Shown here: in pieces, positions 34,779 to 42,840 of the stretch | Numbering within the stretch: the first letter of the stretch is position 1 | How the letters are laid out: each line of letters opens with the position of its first letter | NCBI GenBank assembly: GCA_964646605.1 | Contig: CAZYEX010000074.1 | Coordinates: 1-46,560, forward strand | DNA from: SBAX01 sp964646605 | GTDB lineage: Bacteria; Planctomycetota; Phycisphaerae; UBA1845 | Length of the DNA: 46,560 nt | Reading direction: 5' to 3' | Made by a program: the position numbers and the translations under genes | The notes under the pieces: generated by a model | The model's database searches: none | What the model was told of the DNA's origin: nothing | What the model saw: the letters and a program-made list of their open reading frames with translations, nothing else

Positions 34779-35693
34779 ATGTCGGCGGTTGATTCAAGGA
34801 TGAGTCTCCGGGGTTCGATGACCGCGTTGGTTACGCCATTTCGCGGCGGGGAGGTTGACGATCCGGCGCTCAGGTCGTTGGTGGCGCGGCAGATCGAGGG
34901 TGGTACGGATTGGCTAGTGCCGCTGGGCACGACGGGCGAGACACCGACGCTGACGGAGGGGGAGCGGCGACGGATCCTGGAAACGGTGCTCTCGACGGCG
35001 AAGGGTCGTTGTCCGGTCATGGCGGGGACGGGTACGAACAGCACGGCCTCGACGATCGCGCAAACGAAACAAGCGGCGGCGATGGGCGTGGACGCGGTCC
35101 TGGTGGTCGTACCGTATTACAACCGTCCGACGCAGGAGGGGTTGTATCGTCATTTCGCGGCCGTCGCGGAGGCGGTGGACTTGCCCATTGTGCTGTACAA
35201 CGTGCCGGTGCGGACGGGGGTGGCGCTGAGCAACGAGACGGCGGCGCGGCTGCGGAGCGCTTTCCCCCAAATCGCGGCGATCAAGGACGCGACGGGGAGC
35301 ATTGAGGGGGTGACGGACCTTGTCACCCGATGCGATCTTGCGGTCTTGAGCGGGGATGATACACTGGCGTGGCCGATGATGGCCCTGGGCGCGGTCGGCG
35401 TGGTGAGCGTGATCGGGAACCTTCAGCCGTCGCTGATGAAGGCGCTGACGGTCGCGGCGCTGGACGGAAACTTGGCGGCGGCACGGGCCCATCATCGCAA
35501 GGTCTACGATCTGGCGACGGGGATCGGTCGATTCGGACCCAACCCCTTGCCGATCAAGACGGCGATGGCCGTGGCGGGGCTGATCGAGGAGGAGTTTCGC
35601 CTCCCGCTTTGCTCGTTGGACGCCGACGCTCGCAATGAGATCGCAGCCGTCTTACGCCGCCATGAAGTAGGGGGAGGATCGGGCAATGAGTGA
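34779..35693 (+). CDS. dapA: 4-hydroxy-tetrahydrodipicolinate synthase
   Basis: A 304-residue class I aldolase that condenses pyruvate with aspartate semialdehyde in lysine and diaminopimelate synthesis. The N-terminal SMTALVTPF, VPLGTTGETPTL, VVPYYNRPTQEGLY, catalytic Tyr140 in LYNVPVRTG and Schiff-base Lys169 in AAIKDATG are all present. ATG 34779 is chosen because GGAGG lies seven bases before it; the upstream frame from 34761 is not needed. Diaminopimelate is also a peptidoglycan precursor. It overlaps the following membrane-protein gene by eight bases. Confidence 0.93.
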   Translation: MSAVDSRMSLRGSMTALVTPFRGGEVDDPALRSLVARQIEGGTDWLVPLGTTGETPTLTEGERRRILETVLSTAKGRCPVMAGTGTNSTASTIAQTKQAAAMGVDAVLVVVPYYNRPTQEGLYRHFAAVAEAVDLPIVLYNVPVRTGVALSNETAARLRSAFPQIAAIKDATGSIEGVTDLVTRCDLAVLSGDDTLAWPMMALGAVGVVSVIGNLQPSLMKALTVAALDGNLAAARAHHRKVYDLATGIGRFGPNPLPIKTAMAVAGLIEEEFRLPLCSLDADARNEIAAVLRRHEVGGGSGNE

Positions 35694-36627
35694 CGCACCG
35701 AGTTCGGTTATGAGCGCGCGACATCATCCGACGCTGGTGGACAGGGCGGCCTTCTGGTCGTCGTGGTTGCTGGCGGGGGCGGTTTTTCTCACGATTGGTT
35801 GGCTGGCGATGGCCCCGGACGATCCCCGAGGGGCGGTGAGCATCCTGACGCGCGGCGGAGGGTGGATGATGCTCTTGCAGGCGGCGGGGCTGGCCGCGGT
35901 GACGGCGGCGTTGACGACGGTGATCGCCGGACGGCGTCTTCCCTACGTCGGGGCCTTTGCCGCCGCGGTGGGATTGGCCAGCGTCTCACTGCGCGGATGG
36001 ACGACGGCGTACTTCCTTCTGCAAGGGGCGGAGACGCCGGAGGTTTCGCAACCGGCACTGGCGGGTCAGTTCGCCCTGGAGGCGATGGCATGGTTTGTGG
36101 TCATGCTGATCGCCGTCGTGATTTCCGCTGTGGTGACGCGCTGGTGTTTCTTCTCGCCGCCGGGCGTGGGCTCGGGGGAGGAGGCGCCGAGCGGTTCGAT
36201 CCGAGACGGGTTGGAACACCTGCTGATCGTTTTCGGGGCGGGGATGGTGGTGTTTTATACGCTGTCGAGTCAGATGGCGGCGCGGTCGATTCAACATGGG
36301 CAGTCGTGTTTCGTGGTGGCGGCGACGATCTGCATGGCGTCGTATCTCGCGGCGCGAATCGTGCCCGCTCCGTCGGTGCATTGGCCGATCTTCGCCGTGG
36401 GGCTTCTGGCGGGGGCGGGATATGGCTGGGCGGCGCTACACAGAGTGAGCGGACTTCCCGCAGGGGTTCCGGCCAACCCGTTCTTGCGGGTTCTGCCCAT
36501 CCAATTCGTCTCCGTGGGGATCGCGGCGGCGGTGGCCATGTTCTGGTACTCGCGGCCGCTCGCCTACGACGACGCGGGAGGCGAGATCAATCCCTCGGAC
36601 CGCCCCACATCCACCGACGAGCCGTGA
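35686..36627 (+). CDS. Polytopic membrane protein of unknown function
   Basis: 313 residues with about seven hydrophobic segments (near 24-44, 58-80, 85-103, 125-150, 178-198, 208-228 and 235-255, and one near 275). The loop after the fourth is hydrophilic (SPPGVGSGEEAPSGS). The start codon overlaps dapA by eight bases, so translation is probably coupled. No family recognised. The frame stays open and coding-like for 34 further codons after its TGA stop (see the entry at 36628). Confidence 0.7.
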   Translation: MSDAPSSVMSARHHPTLVDRAAFWSSWLLAGAVFLTIGWLAMAPDDPRGAVSILTRGGGWMMLLQAAGLAAVTAALTTVIAGRRLPYVGAFAAAVGLASVSLRGWTTAYFLLQGAETPEVSQPALAGQFALEAMAWFVVMLIAVVISAVVTRWCFFSPPGVGSGEEAPSGSIRDGLEHLLIVFGAGMVVFYTLSSQMAARSIQHGQSCFVVAATICMASYLAARIVPAPSVHWPIFAVGLLAGAGYGWAALHRVSGLPAGVPANPFLRVLPIQFVSVGIAAAVAMFWYSRPLAYDDAGGEINPSDRPTSTDEP

Positions 36628-36729
36628 TGCTCCTTCTGCCAACTCGACCTCGGCAAGAATGCTCCGTGCTCGGTCGCATTCTCCGGGCCGGACGAAAGAG
36701 CGAAGTCGCAGCTTGACCGGATGGTCGGT
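36628..36729 (+). other. Coding-like extension beyond the TGA stop
   Basis: Directly after the TGA at 36625-36627 the same frame continues CSFCQLDLGKNAPC, then SVAFSGPDERAKSQLDRMVG, to a second TGA at 36730. It has a CxxC...C pattern and high third-position GC (about 26 of 34 codons). There is no start codon of its own. It could be a readthrough or selenocysteine-type extension, the end of a gene cut by a nonsense mutation, or chance. A hairpin AGAATGC/GCATTCT lies at 36656-36682, too far away to be a convincing SECIS. Confidence 0.25.
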
Positions 36730-36796
36730 TGAGGCTGCATTGCCGCGTATGTGATGCGCCGCCTAACGGCGCCTGACTTCTCGGAGGAAGAACGTC

Positions 36797-37480
36797 ATGA
36801 CCAGCTTCACCCCGCCGCCCTATCCACCAATCCCCGCCTACGGCGAAGCGCAGAGCGGACCGCCGCGTTGGAGCGCCACGGCGATCGCGGCGCTCATCCT
36901 TGCGATCTTGGGATGCCTCGGGATCACGGCCGTTCTGGGTCTGGTCTTCGCCATTGTCGGGATCTTCGCGACCCGCGGAGGGCGTCGTCGCGGGATGGGC
37001 CTGGCGATCGCGGCCATCCCCATCAGCCTTGTCACCGGCGCTTTCTCCGTACTGGCCATCATCGCGTTCATGCTCTTCGGTCGTATGGCGGAGGTTCCCG
37101 GTAAATTGCCGAGTGTCTTCGCCGGGGGCGGGGAAACGGGGGCTACGACGCTTCGGGAGCTGGCGACTCCGGAGTGGAACGAGTCGGTCAACGACGAGCC
37201 GTTGCGGGAGTGGCTGCGGCTCGTGCAGAAAAAGCACGGGGCGCTGACCGCGGCGGCGCTGGACATGCAACAGGGGGTCACCATGTCCCCGGAGGGCAAT
37301 CCCCGCATCGCCATCGCCGGGAAATTCGTCAACGGTGCGGCCACCATTCGCGTGAGCTTCGAGGTGCAGGACCTCTGGTCAGTGCGGATCGCGGACATCG
37401 AGGTGGACGGATCCTCGCCGCTTCGACCCGCCGAACCCTCGCCCGCGGCGGTGCAGGCGCCTCCGCCCGCACCGCCCTAA
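36797..37480 (+). CDS. DUF4190-type membrane protein with C-terminal soluble domain
   Basis: 227 residues. A proline-rich N-terminus (TPPPYPPIPAYGEAQSGPPR) is followed by the DUF4190-like double membrane segment (AIAALILAILGCLGITAVLG, then FAIVGIFATRGGRRRGMGLA and a second helix near 70-92). The remaining 120 residues are soluble, with a beta-rich part (FVNGAATIRVSFEVQDLWSV), and the end is proline-rich. GGAGGAAG six bases upstream supports the ATG. A terminator follows at 37558. Function unknown. Confidence 0.75.
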   Translation: MTSFTPPPYPPIPAYGEAQSGPPRWSATAIAALILAILGCLGITAVLGLVFAIVGIFATRGGRRRGMGLAIAAIPISLVTGAFSVLAIIAFMLFGRMAEVPGKLPSVFAGGGETGATTLRELATPEWNESVNDEPLREWLRLVQKKHGALTAAALDMQQGVTMSPEGNPRIAIAGKFVNGAATIRVSFEVQDLWSVRIADIEVDGSSPLRPAEPSPAAVQAPPPAPP

Positions 37481-37557
37481 GGTGACGGGCGTGCATGACC
37501 GGGCCGCACAGCGGACCCTACGAACTAGCACGCCGCCGTTTTCCGCGGCTTGTTGCG

Positions 37558-37579
37558 CCGCAATGCGAATTGCGGTTTT
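37558..37579 (+). terminator. Intrinsic terminator with GCGA tetraloop
   Basis: CCGCAAT (37558-37564), a GNRA-type loop GCGA, ATTGCGG (37569-37575), then TTTT. It ends the transcript of the DUF4190-type gene. Confidence 0.65.
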
Positions 37580-37688
37580 GCCGCATTCGGCGTGAATCGA
37601 GGCTGTTGGCGATGTAGCCACCCGAGTATAGAATTGGAGCCGCGTAGTACACCCAAATGGTTCTTGGTATACTCGATCCGAGGCCACG

Positions 37689-38582
37689 ATGCCGCGCCTA
37701 TCCGATGAGCTACGTGATTGCGTGATTTACCTCTATGCAAGCCCTGAGGCGGCGCGCGAAGGCAGGGACTCTGGCGGCAGCGGGTTCTTGGTGAGCACTC
37801 CTGGCGAACTCGACAAACACGCCTTGTATTCGTATGCCGTAACCAACCGCCATGTTCTCGATCAATGTTGCCTGACCATTCGACTAAATACGGAACGTGG
37901 GGAAACCGCCGTCATCGAAACAGGATATGGCGAGTGGCATCAGTCAAGGGTCAACGACGTAGCCATATGCCCGATCAAGCTCGATATCGGGCACACCTTC
38001 AAGCTTGTCCCACAGGAAATGTTCATCACCCCTGCGATCATCGACAAGGAGGGAATCGGCATGGGCGATGACGTGTTCTTGGTTGGCCGCTTGATCGATC
38101 ATGCTGGGAAGCAGCGAAACACGCCATCGGCGCGTTTTGGCAACATCGCCATGATGCCAATCGAGAAAATACGGAACAAGCATCTTGATGTCGATGTCGA
38201 GTCGTTCCTTTGCGAACTAAAGTCTATTGGAGGATTCAGCGGGTCGCCTGTTTTTGTATGGATTCCTCCAGGGCATCAACGTCCGGGCTCCAATTCGATC
38301 GTATTGGCTACTCTCGGGCCGTGGCTTTTGGGGGTTGACCTAGGACATCTTAAGCGCGAAGAACGCACGCGAGAGAAAAACGGCAACAAGACAACAGACG
38401 GCCGCTATGTCGAGCGCAACAGCGGTATTGGCACCGTCGTTCCCGCATGGCATATCGCGCAACTTCTGGAAGAGCTTAGACCGGACAGGGTAATGCACGA
38501 CGCTCGCCGCATCCAGCTTCACCGTTGCTCCCCGATGGTGATGGATGGAGGAAGCGATGACCTGGGCGATGAAAAATCATGA
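37689..38582 (+). CDS. Trypsin-like serine protease domain protein
   Basis: 297 residues with the order of a trypsin-fold catalytic triad: GSGFLVST near residue 28, H55 in AVTNRHV, D90 in VNDVAICPI and S184 in GGFSGSPVFVW. There is no signal peptide, so it is probably cytoplasmic. The C-terminal part has charged stretches (HLKREERTREKNGNKTT). Codon use is clearly less GC-rich than in the neighbours, which suggests recent acquisition. TATACT at 37668-37673 is a plausible -10, 15 bases before the ATG. Such solitary trypsin-like proteins occur in accessory and defence regions; the target is unknown. Confidence 0.72.
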   Translation: MPRLSDELRDCVIYLYASPEAAREGRDSGGSGFLVSTPGELDKHALYSYAVTNRHVLDQCCLTIRLNTERGETAVIETGYGEWHQSRVNDVAICPIKLDIGHTFKLVPQEMFITPAIIDKEGIGMGDDVFLVGRLIDHAGKQRNTPSARFGNIAMMPIEKIRNKHLDVDVESFLCELKSIGGFSGSPVFVWIPPGHQRPGSNSIVLATLGPWLLGVDLGHLKREERTREKNGNKTTDGRYVERNSGIGTVVPAWHIAQLLEELRPDRVMHDARRIQLHRCSPMVMDGGSDDLGDEKS

Positions 38583-38638
38583 CTGGTCGGTCGAGGAGCT
38601 AATCGGACGGTCGGGTTCAAACTAGCCCGCTACCCGCC

Positions 38639-38667
38639 TTGACACCCTAACAATTGCCGAATATAGT
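38639..38667 (+). promoter_or_regulatory. Sigma-70 promoter of the radical SAM gene
   Basis: TTGACA (38639-38644, perfect), 17 bases, TATAGT (38662-38667). Transcription would start near 38674, so the coding start cannot be the upstream TTG at 38654 and is taken as ATG 38699. Confidence 0.7.
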
Positions 38668-38698
38668 TGCCGGGGCAAGGGAGGGTGTTGGCGCGGGC

Positions 38699-39757
38699 AT
38701 GAAACTACGAGCGATCGACAATCCGCCGAATCCTTATTTGTCGCAGCACGTGGAGTGGCTGGAGCCGCCCCCGCCGGCGCGGGTCGAGGTGTACGAGGAA
38801 ACCTCGGGGTCCATTCTCTCGCGCAACGACAGTCCGGATCTCCCGTTTACCTGGTCGGTGAATCCGTATCGGGGGTGCCAACACGCTTGTGCGTATTGTT
38901 ATGCCCGGCCCTATCACGAATACCTGGGGCTGGGGGCGGGAACGGATTTCGAGACCAAGCTGGTGGTCAAGACCAACGCGGCGCAGTTGCTGGGCGAGGC
39001 GTTTCGCAAATCGAGTTGGAAAGGCGAGCTGGTAAATTTTTCGGGGATCACGGATTGCTATCAACCGTTGGAGGCGGCCTATGGGCTGACGCGTGCGTGT
39101 CTGGAGGTGTGCATCGAGTTCAAGAATCCGGCGATGGTGGTGACCAAGGGGTTCCTCGTGGTGCGCGATGCCGACATTCTGTCGAAACTCAATGGGGTCG
39201 CTGGGGCGAGCGTTTGTATGAGTATCCCGTTCTTCGACGCGACGACAGCCAAGCTGATCGAACCGCAGGCCCCACCGCCCGCGCGACGATTCGAGGCCGT
39301 GCGACGATTGCACGACGCGGGAGTTCCGGTGCGCGTGTTCGTCGCCCCGGTGATTCCAGGACTCAACGACCGCGACATTCCGCGGATCCTCGAACAGGCC
39401 GCGGCGGCGGGGGCGCAATCGGCGAGCTTCACGGCGCTGCGACTGCCGGGCAGTGTGCAGGAAGTTTTCGTCTCGCGTCTGCGTGCGGTCATGCCGTTGC
39501 GAGCCGAGCGCGTGATGGACCGCCTTCGCGACATCCACGAAGGACGGATCAGCGATTCGCGGTTCGGATCGCGGATGCGCGGCTCCGGGACCTACTGGGA
39601 CAGCATCCGCGATCTGTTCGAGATCTCCAAGCGGCGATACGGGTTGGACCATGACGAGTTCGACGTGGCCCCATCGGTCCACGATTCGCCGGCGGATTCG
39701 CCGACGGCGCCGCCTCGACACGACCTGGTGCAGCTCTCGTTCGATTTTGGGCGCTAG
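38699..39757 (+). CDS. Radical SAM protein, PA0069 / spore-photoproduct-lyase-like family
   Basis: 352 residues. The iron-sulfur motif C60-x3-C64-x2-C67 is in RGCQHACAYCYARPYHEYLG, which with TWSVNPYRGC is characteristic of the PA0069/Rv2578c family, often annotated near spore photoproduct lyase. Further motifs: VNFSGITDCYQPLE, VVTKGFLVVRD, VSMSIPFFD-like CMSIPFFDATTAKLIEP, and VFVAPVIPGLND. The C-terminal RFGSRMRGSGTYWDSI is also typical. The reaction is unknown; a DNA-repair role is sometimes suggested. ATG 38699 is fixed by the promoter just upstream. Confidence 0.85.
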   Translation: MKLRAIDNPPNPYLSQHVEWLEPPPPARVEVYEETSGSILSRNDSPDLPFTWSVNPYRGCQHACAYCYARPYHEYLGLGAGTDFETKLVVKTNAAQLLGEAFRKSSWKGELVNFSGITDCYQPLEAAYGLTRACLEVCIEFKNPAMVVTKGFLVVRDADILSKLNGVAGASVCMSIPFFDATTAKLIEPQAPPPARRFEAVRRLHDAGVPVRVFVAPVIPGLNDRDIPRILEQAAAAGAQSASFTALRLPGSVQEVFVSRLRAVMPLRAERVMDRLRDIHEGRISDSRFGSRMRGSGTYWDSIRDLFEISKRRYGLDHDEFDVAPSVHDSPADSPTAPPRHDLVQLSFDFGR

Positions 39758-39941
39758 GGACGGTCACGGCCCATGGATGGCGGAGCCTATTACCGCTTCT
39801 GGCAGACCGTCAACGCGGCGTTGACCCCAGATACACCCAAGAGTCCCGCGTTGGCGGTGGATACACCTGCGGCGTCTACTTTTCCGCACCGCCGTCGACG
39901 ATCCCGTCTGGGACCCCCGTTCTTCCCACGCTCGGCTGTGG

Positions 39942-39947
39942 TATAAT
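39942..39947 (+). promoter_or_regulatory. -10 element before the VapBC-like pair
   Basis: A perfect TATAAT, 64 bases before the antitoxin ATG. The region 17 bases upstream (GTTCTT) is a poor -35. The rest of the 254-base spacer shows only a repeated GATACACC (39829 and 39859 region) and no gene. Confidence 0.4.
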
Positions 39948-40011
39948 GGAGGGATCGCGCGGCGAGTCCGGATGGACGTTATCGGGCCGCGTGCGAAAAT
40001 GAGGTGATGCG

Positions 40012-40260
40012 ATGATGACCGTTCACATCGACGAAACGACCGCCGAAATCCTCGAAGCTCAGGCCAAAGCCCTCGGGCTCACCCTGCCGGACTACCTCCG
40101 CCGAATCGCTGGTAACGGAAGCCATGTAGCCGACGCCGCTTCCGACATGCCCCACGACCAATGGTCCGCGAGGTTGCGCGCGTGGGCGGCTGGCTTTCCG
40201 ACACTTCCCCGCGTCGCGGACGACACGCGGGAAAGCATCTACGCCGGACGCGGCGAATGA
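40012..40260 (+). CDS. Antitoxin of a VapBC-like pair
   Basis: 82 residues. The N-terminal MMTVHIDETTAEILEAQAKA followed by LGLTLPDYLRRIAG is a ribbon-helix-helix pattern, as in many antitoxins that bind DNA and repress their own operon. The C-terminal half (MPHDQWSARLRAWAAGFPTL) resembles toxin-neutralising tails. GAGG seven bases before the ATG. The last codon overlaps the PIN-domain gene (ATGA). It probably controls its own promoter at 39942. Confidence 0.75.
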   Translation: MMTVHIDETTAEILEAQAKALGLTLPDYLRRIAGNGSHVADAASDMPHDQWSARLRAWAAGFPTLPRVADDTRESIYAGRGE

Positions 40261-40712
40261 GGGTCCTTGTCGATACGAACGTGCCGGCCCGCATCGCTCA
40301 ACCGGGACATCCTCACCACGCCGTTGCGCTTGGCGCGGTCGAAATACTCCGCGGTCGAGGCGACGAGCTCTTTCTTGTCCCGCAGGTGCTCTACGAATTC
40401 TGGGTCGTTTGCACCCGACCGTTGGAGCAGAACGGACTCGGTTTGCCGGTTCCGGTGGTGGTGGAGAAGCATGAACAGGCCAAGGCCTTGTTCCCCATTC
40501 TGCCCGACAACGACGCCATTTTCCCCGCCTGGGAGAGACTCGTCCGTGAGTTCGACGTCAGAGGGAAACATGCGCACGACGCCCGTCTTGTCGCGGCGAT
40601 GGAGATTCACCGTATGGACTCCGCACTGACTTTCAACGCCGCCGATTTTTCGCGCTATGCGAGGTTCCTGGTCATGGACCCGCTTCACGTTTCCCAGGCT
40701 TCGAGGACCTGA
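40257..40712 (+). CDS. PIN-domain toxin (VapC-like ribonuclease)
   Basis: 151 residues. The PIN domain begins MRVLVDTNVPARIAQPGHP with the first catalytic Asp, then LVPQVLYEFWVVCTRP (Glu), LPDNDAIFPAWERLV, and HAHDARLVAAMEIHRMDSAL with the further acidic residues, ending LTFNAADFSRYA. Such toxins cut RNA under stress. The start is set by the four-base overlap with the antitoxin stop codon. Confidence 0.82.
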   Translation: MRVLVDTNVPARIAQPGHPHHAVALGAVEILRGRGDELFLVPQVLYEFWVVCTRPLEQNGLGLPVPVVVEKHEQAKALFPILPDNDAIFPAWERLVREFDVRGKHAHDARLVAAMEIHRMDSALTFNAADFSRYARFLVMDPLHVSQASRT

Positions 40713-40846
40713 ATTGAGTTGCAGGTCGCTCCGCACTGTTCTCACCGAATGGCGTTGCGATTCGCCGCGCTACACACAGATCGGAAGGCGCGTCGCACCC
40801 TCTGAGTCCCGGTGTTGATTCCGGATTGTTGGGAGGCGGCGTACCG

Positions 40847-40875
40847 TTGGGTTTCGATCGGGCGTCGGGTAGGAT
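40847..40875 (+). promoter_or_regulatory. Possible promoter of trpB
   Basis: TTGGGT (40847-40852), 17 bases, TAGGAT (40870-40875). Initiation near 40882 would make the ATG at 40885 almost leaderless, so translation may instead begin at the second ATG, 40900. Confidence 0.4.
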
Positions 40876-40884
40876 CGCTGCTCC

Positions 40885-42111
40885 ATGAACGTGGAGATCA
40901 TGCCGCCGCCGAAGAGCCGCTGGGACCCGGACGCGAGCGGGCGGTTCGGGGAATTCGGCGGTCGGTTCGTGCCCGAAACGCTGATGGCGGCCGTGCTCGA
41001 ACTGGGCGAGGTGTACGCCGCAGCGCGGACGGATCGCGCTTTCTGGGAAGAACTTCACCAACTGCTGACCAGCTTCGTGGGCCGCCCCAGTCCGCTTCAG
41101 TGTGCCGATCGCCTCAGTGAACGCCTGGGCGGGGCCCGCATCTACCTGAAACGCGAAGACCTCAACCACACCGGAGCGCACAAGATCAACAACACGCTGG
41201 GTCAATTGCTGCTCACTCGCCGCATGGGCAAACGGCGGGTGATCGCCGAAACGGGGGCGGGTCAACACGGGGTGGCCACGGCGACCGCGGCGGCGCATTT
41301 CGGCCTGGAGTGCATGGTGTACATGGGGGCGGAGGACATCCGCCGACAGAAGCTCAATGTTTTCCGAATGGAACTTCTGGGTGCGAAAGTCGTTCCCGTC
41401 GAGACGGGTCAAAAGACGCTCAAGGACGCGATCAACGCGGCCATGCGCGACTGGATGGGCTCCAGCGAAAACACGCATTACGTGATCGGCAGCGTCATGG
41501 GGCCGCACCCGTATCCGTGGATGGTGCGCGATTTTCAGAGCATCGTGGGGCGCGAGGCGCGGGCGCAATGTTTGGAAATCACCGGGCGCCTGCCGGATTC
41601 CGTCGTCGCGTGCGTAGGCGGGGGGAGCAACGCGGCCGGGATCTTCAGCGCGTTCTTGGATGATCCCGGCGTAAAGTTGATCGGCGTGGAAGCGGCGGGT
41701 GAGGAGCTCAAGCCCGGTCGGCACGCGGCCACGCTGTCCGTGGGTTCGCCCGGGGTGCTGCACGGAATGCACACCTACGTGCTGCAGGACGCCGACGGAC
41801 AGACCATGCCCGTACACTCCGTTTCCGCGGGGCTGGATTACCCCGGAGTCGGTCCCGAACACGCCCACTGGAAGACGATCGGTCGGGTGCAATATGCCGC
41901 GGTGAACGACCGTGCGGCCCTCGAAGCCTTCGTGGCCCTGAGTGAAACGGAGGGGATTCTCCCCGCGCTCGAGCCAGCGCACGCCGTCGCTCATGCCATT
42001 CGTTTGGCACCTACGTTCCCCAAAGAATCCACCATGATCGTCAACCTCTCGGGGCGGGGGGACAAAGATGTTGTCGAGGTGGGGCGATTGTTGGGGCGGG
42101 GCGGGGACTAG
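40885..42111 (+). CDS. trpB: Tryptophan synthase beta chain
   Basis: 408 residues. This PLP enzyme joins indole and serine to form tryptophan. Motifs: GRFGEFGGRFVPETLM, GRPSPLQCADRLSE, LKREDLNHTGAHKINNTLGQ with PLP Lys100, ETGAGQHGVATATAAAHFGL, VGGGSNAAGIF (phosphate loop), GLDYPGVGPEHAHWK and the serine-binding NLSGRGDKD. It lies without trpA in this window and is not next to trpE. Promoter-like hexamers precede it. Confidence 0.95.
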   Translation: MNVEIMPPPKSRWDPDASGRFGEFGGRFVPETLMAAVLELGEVYAAARTDRAFWEELHQLLTSFVGRPSPLQCADRLSERLGGARIYLKREDLNHTGAHKINNTLGQLLLTRRMGKRRVIAETGAGQHGVATATAAAHFGLECMVYMGAEDIRRQKLNVFRMELLGAKVVPVETGQKTLKDAINAAMRDWMGSSENTHYVIGSVMGPHPYPWMVRDFQSIVGREARAQCLEITGRLPDSVVACVGGGSNAAGIFSAFLDDPGVKLIGVEAAGEELKPGRHAATLSVGSPGVLHGMHTYVLQDADGQTMPVHSVSAGLDYPGVGPEHAHWKTIGRVQYAAVNDRAALEAFVALSETEGILPALEPAHAVAHAIRLAPTFPKESTMIVNLSGRGDKDVVEVGRLLGRGGD

Positions 42112-42425
42112 AATGAGGAAGGGACAAACAGAAACATCCGAACGCAGAGAAGCAGGAAACAGGGACGGCGGTCCGAGCCGTCACGGTTGGGGCAGCCGGT
42201 CTTCGCTACCCGCGTGCGGCTCACGCGGACCATGCTTGGGGCCATCGCGGAGGAAAGTGCCGACTGCGGCGTTCGGGGTTCGCGGCGTGGGCTAGGGCAT
42301 CGCACCCAGGATTCCGTCGAGCGAAGGCATGGATCGCAAAGGGAGGGCATAACAGCGGGGATCGGAAGGGAATACCGCCCGGAGTGGGGCGAAATTCGCG
42401 GGTTTGGGCGGATGGAAGCTGCCCC

Positions 42426-42454
42426 TTGTGAGTGGTCCCGGTTGCGGGTAGAGT
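42426..42454 (+). promoter_or_regulatory. Possible promoter of rpmH
   Basis: TTGTGA (42426-42431), 17 bases, TAGAGT (42449-42454), 80 bases before the rpmH ATG. The preceding part of the 422-base spacer (42112-42425) is GC-rich with no supported gene. Confidence 0.45.
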
Positions 42455-42533
42455 CCGGGGTTCTTTTGGGGCGAACAGGGTCGCTCCGAGTTGGCGGGGT
42501 CCGAGCTGGGAATACGAAACGAGAGGACAGGGT

Positions 42534-42671
42534 ATGCACTATCCCCATCGAATCAGCCACCGCAAACGGGCGCGGAAGCAGGGTTTCCGGGCGCGGATGC
42601 GGACGGTCGGCGGTCGCAAGCTGTTACGCCGCAAGCGACGCCACGGGTTTCACAAGCTGAGCGTATGCTAA
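42534..42671 (+). CDS. rpmH: 50S ribosomal protein L34
   Basis: A 45-residue, strongly basic protein. HRKRARKQGFRARMRTVGGR followed by KLLRRKRRHGFHKLSV matches bL34 along its length. The N-terminus MHYPHRIS replaces the usual MKRTYQPS. GAGAGGA seven bases upstream sets the start. In most bacteria rpmH is next to rnpA and dnaA; here it stands alone between trpB and rpsA, followed by its own terminator. Confidence 0.92.
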   Translation: MHYPHRISHRKRARKQGFRARMRTVGGRKLLRRKRRHGFHKLSVC

Positions 42672-42743
42672 AGCCGGTTCCATCATCGCGAGGGAGGCGC
42701 AGAGCGGTCCGCGTCCGCGGGGATGGTCCGAACTTGAGGGATA

Positions 42744-42774
42744 GCCGGTTGGTTGCTTGTGCAACCGGCGTTTT
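42744..42774 (+). terminator. Intrinsic terminator after rpmH
   Basis: GCCGGTTG (42744-42751) pairs with CAACCGGC (42762-42769), followed by G and TTTT. It separates rpmH from rpsA. Confidence 0.6.
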
Positions 42775-42840
42775 GACTGGTAGAGAGTAGGTCGATCGCG
42801 CGTTGATGGCGGGTTGCGCGAGAGGCCGAGGCACGCGGTT

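Noticed and set aside
42112..42425. Possible RNase P or other structured RNA upstream of rpmH, suggested by GGAGGAAAGT near 42247
   Set aside because: The remaining conserved RNase P elements (such as ACAGAA...GGCTTAT) are absent and no terminator is present; nothing firm can be said.
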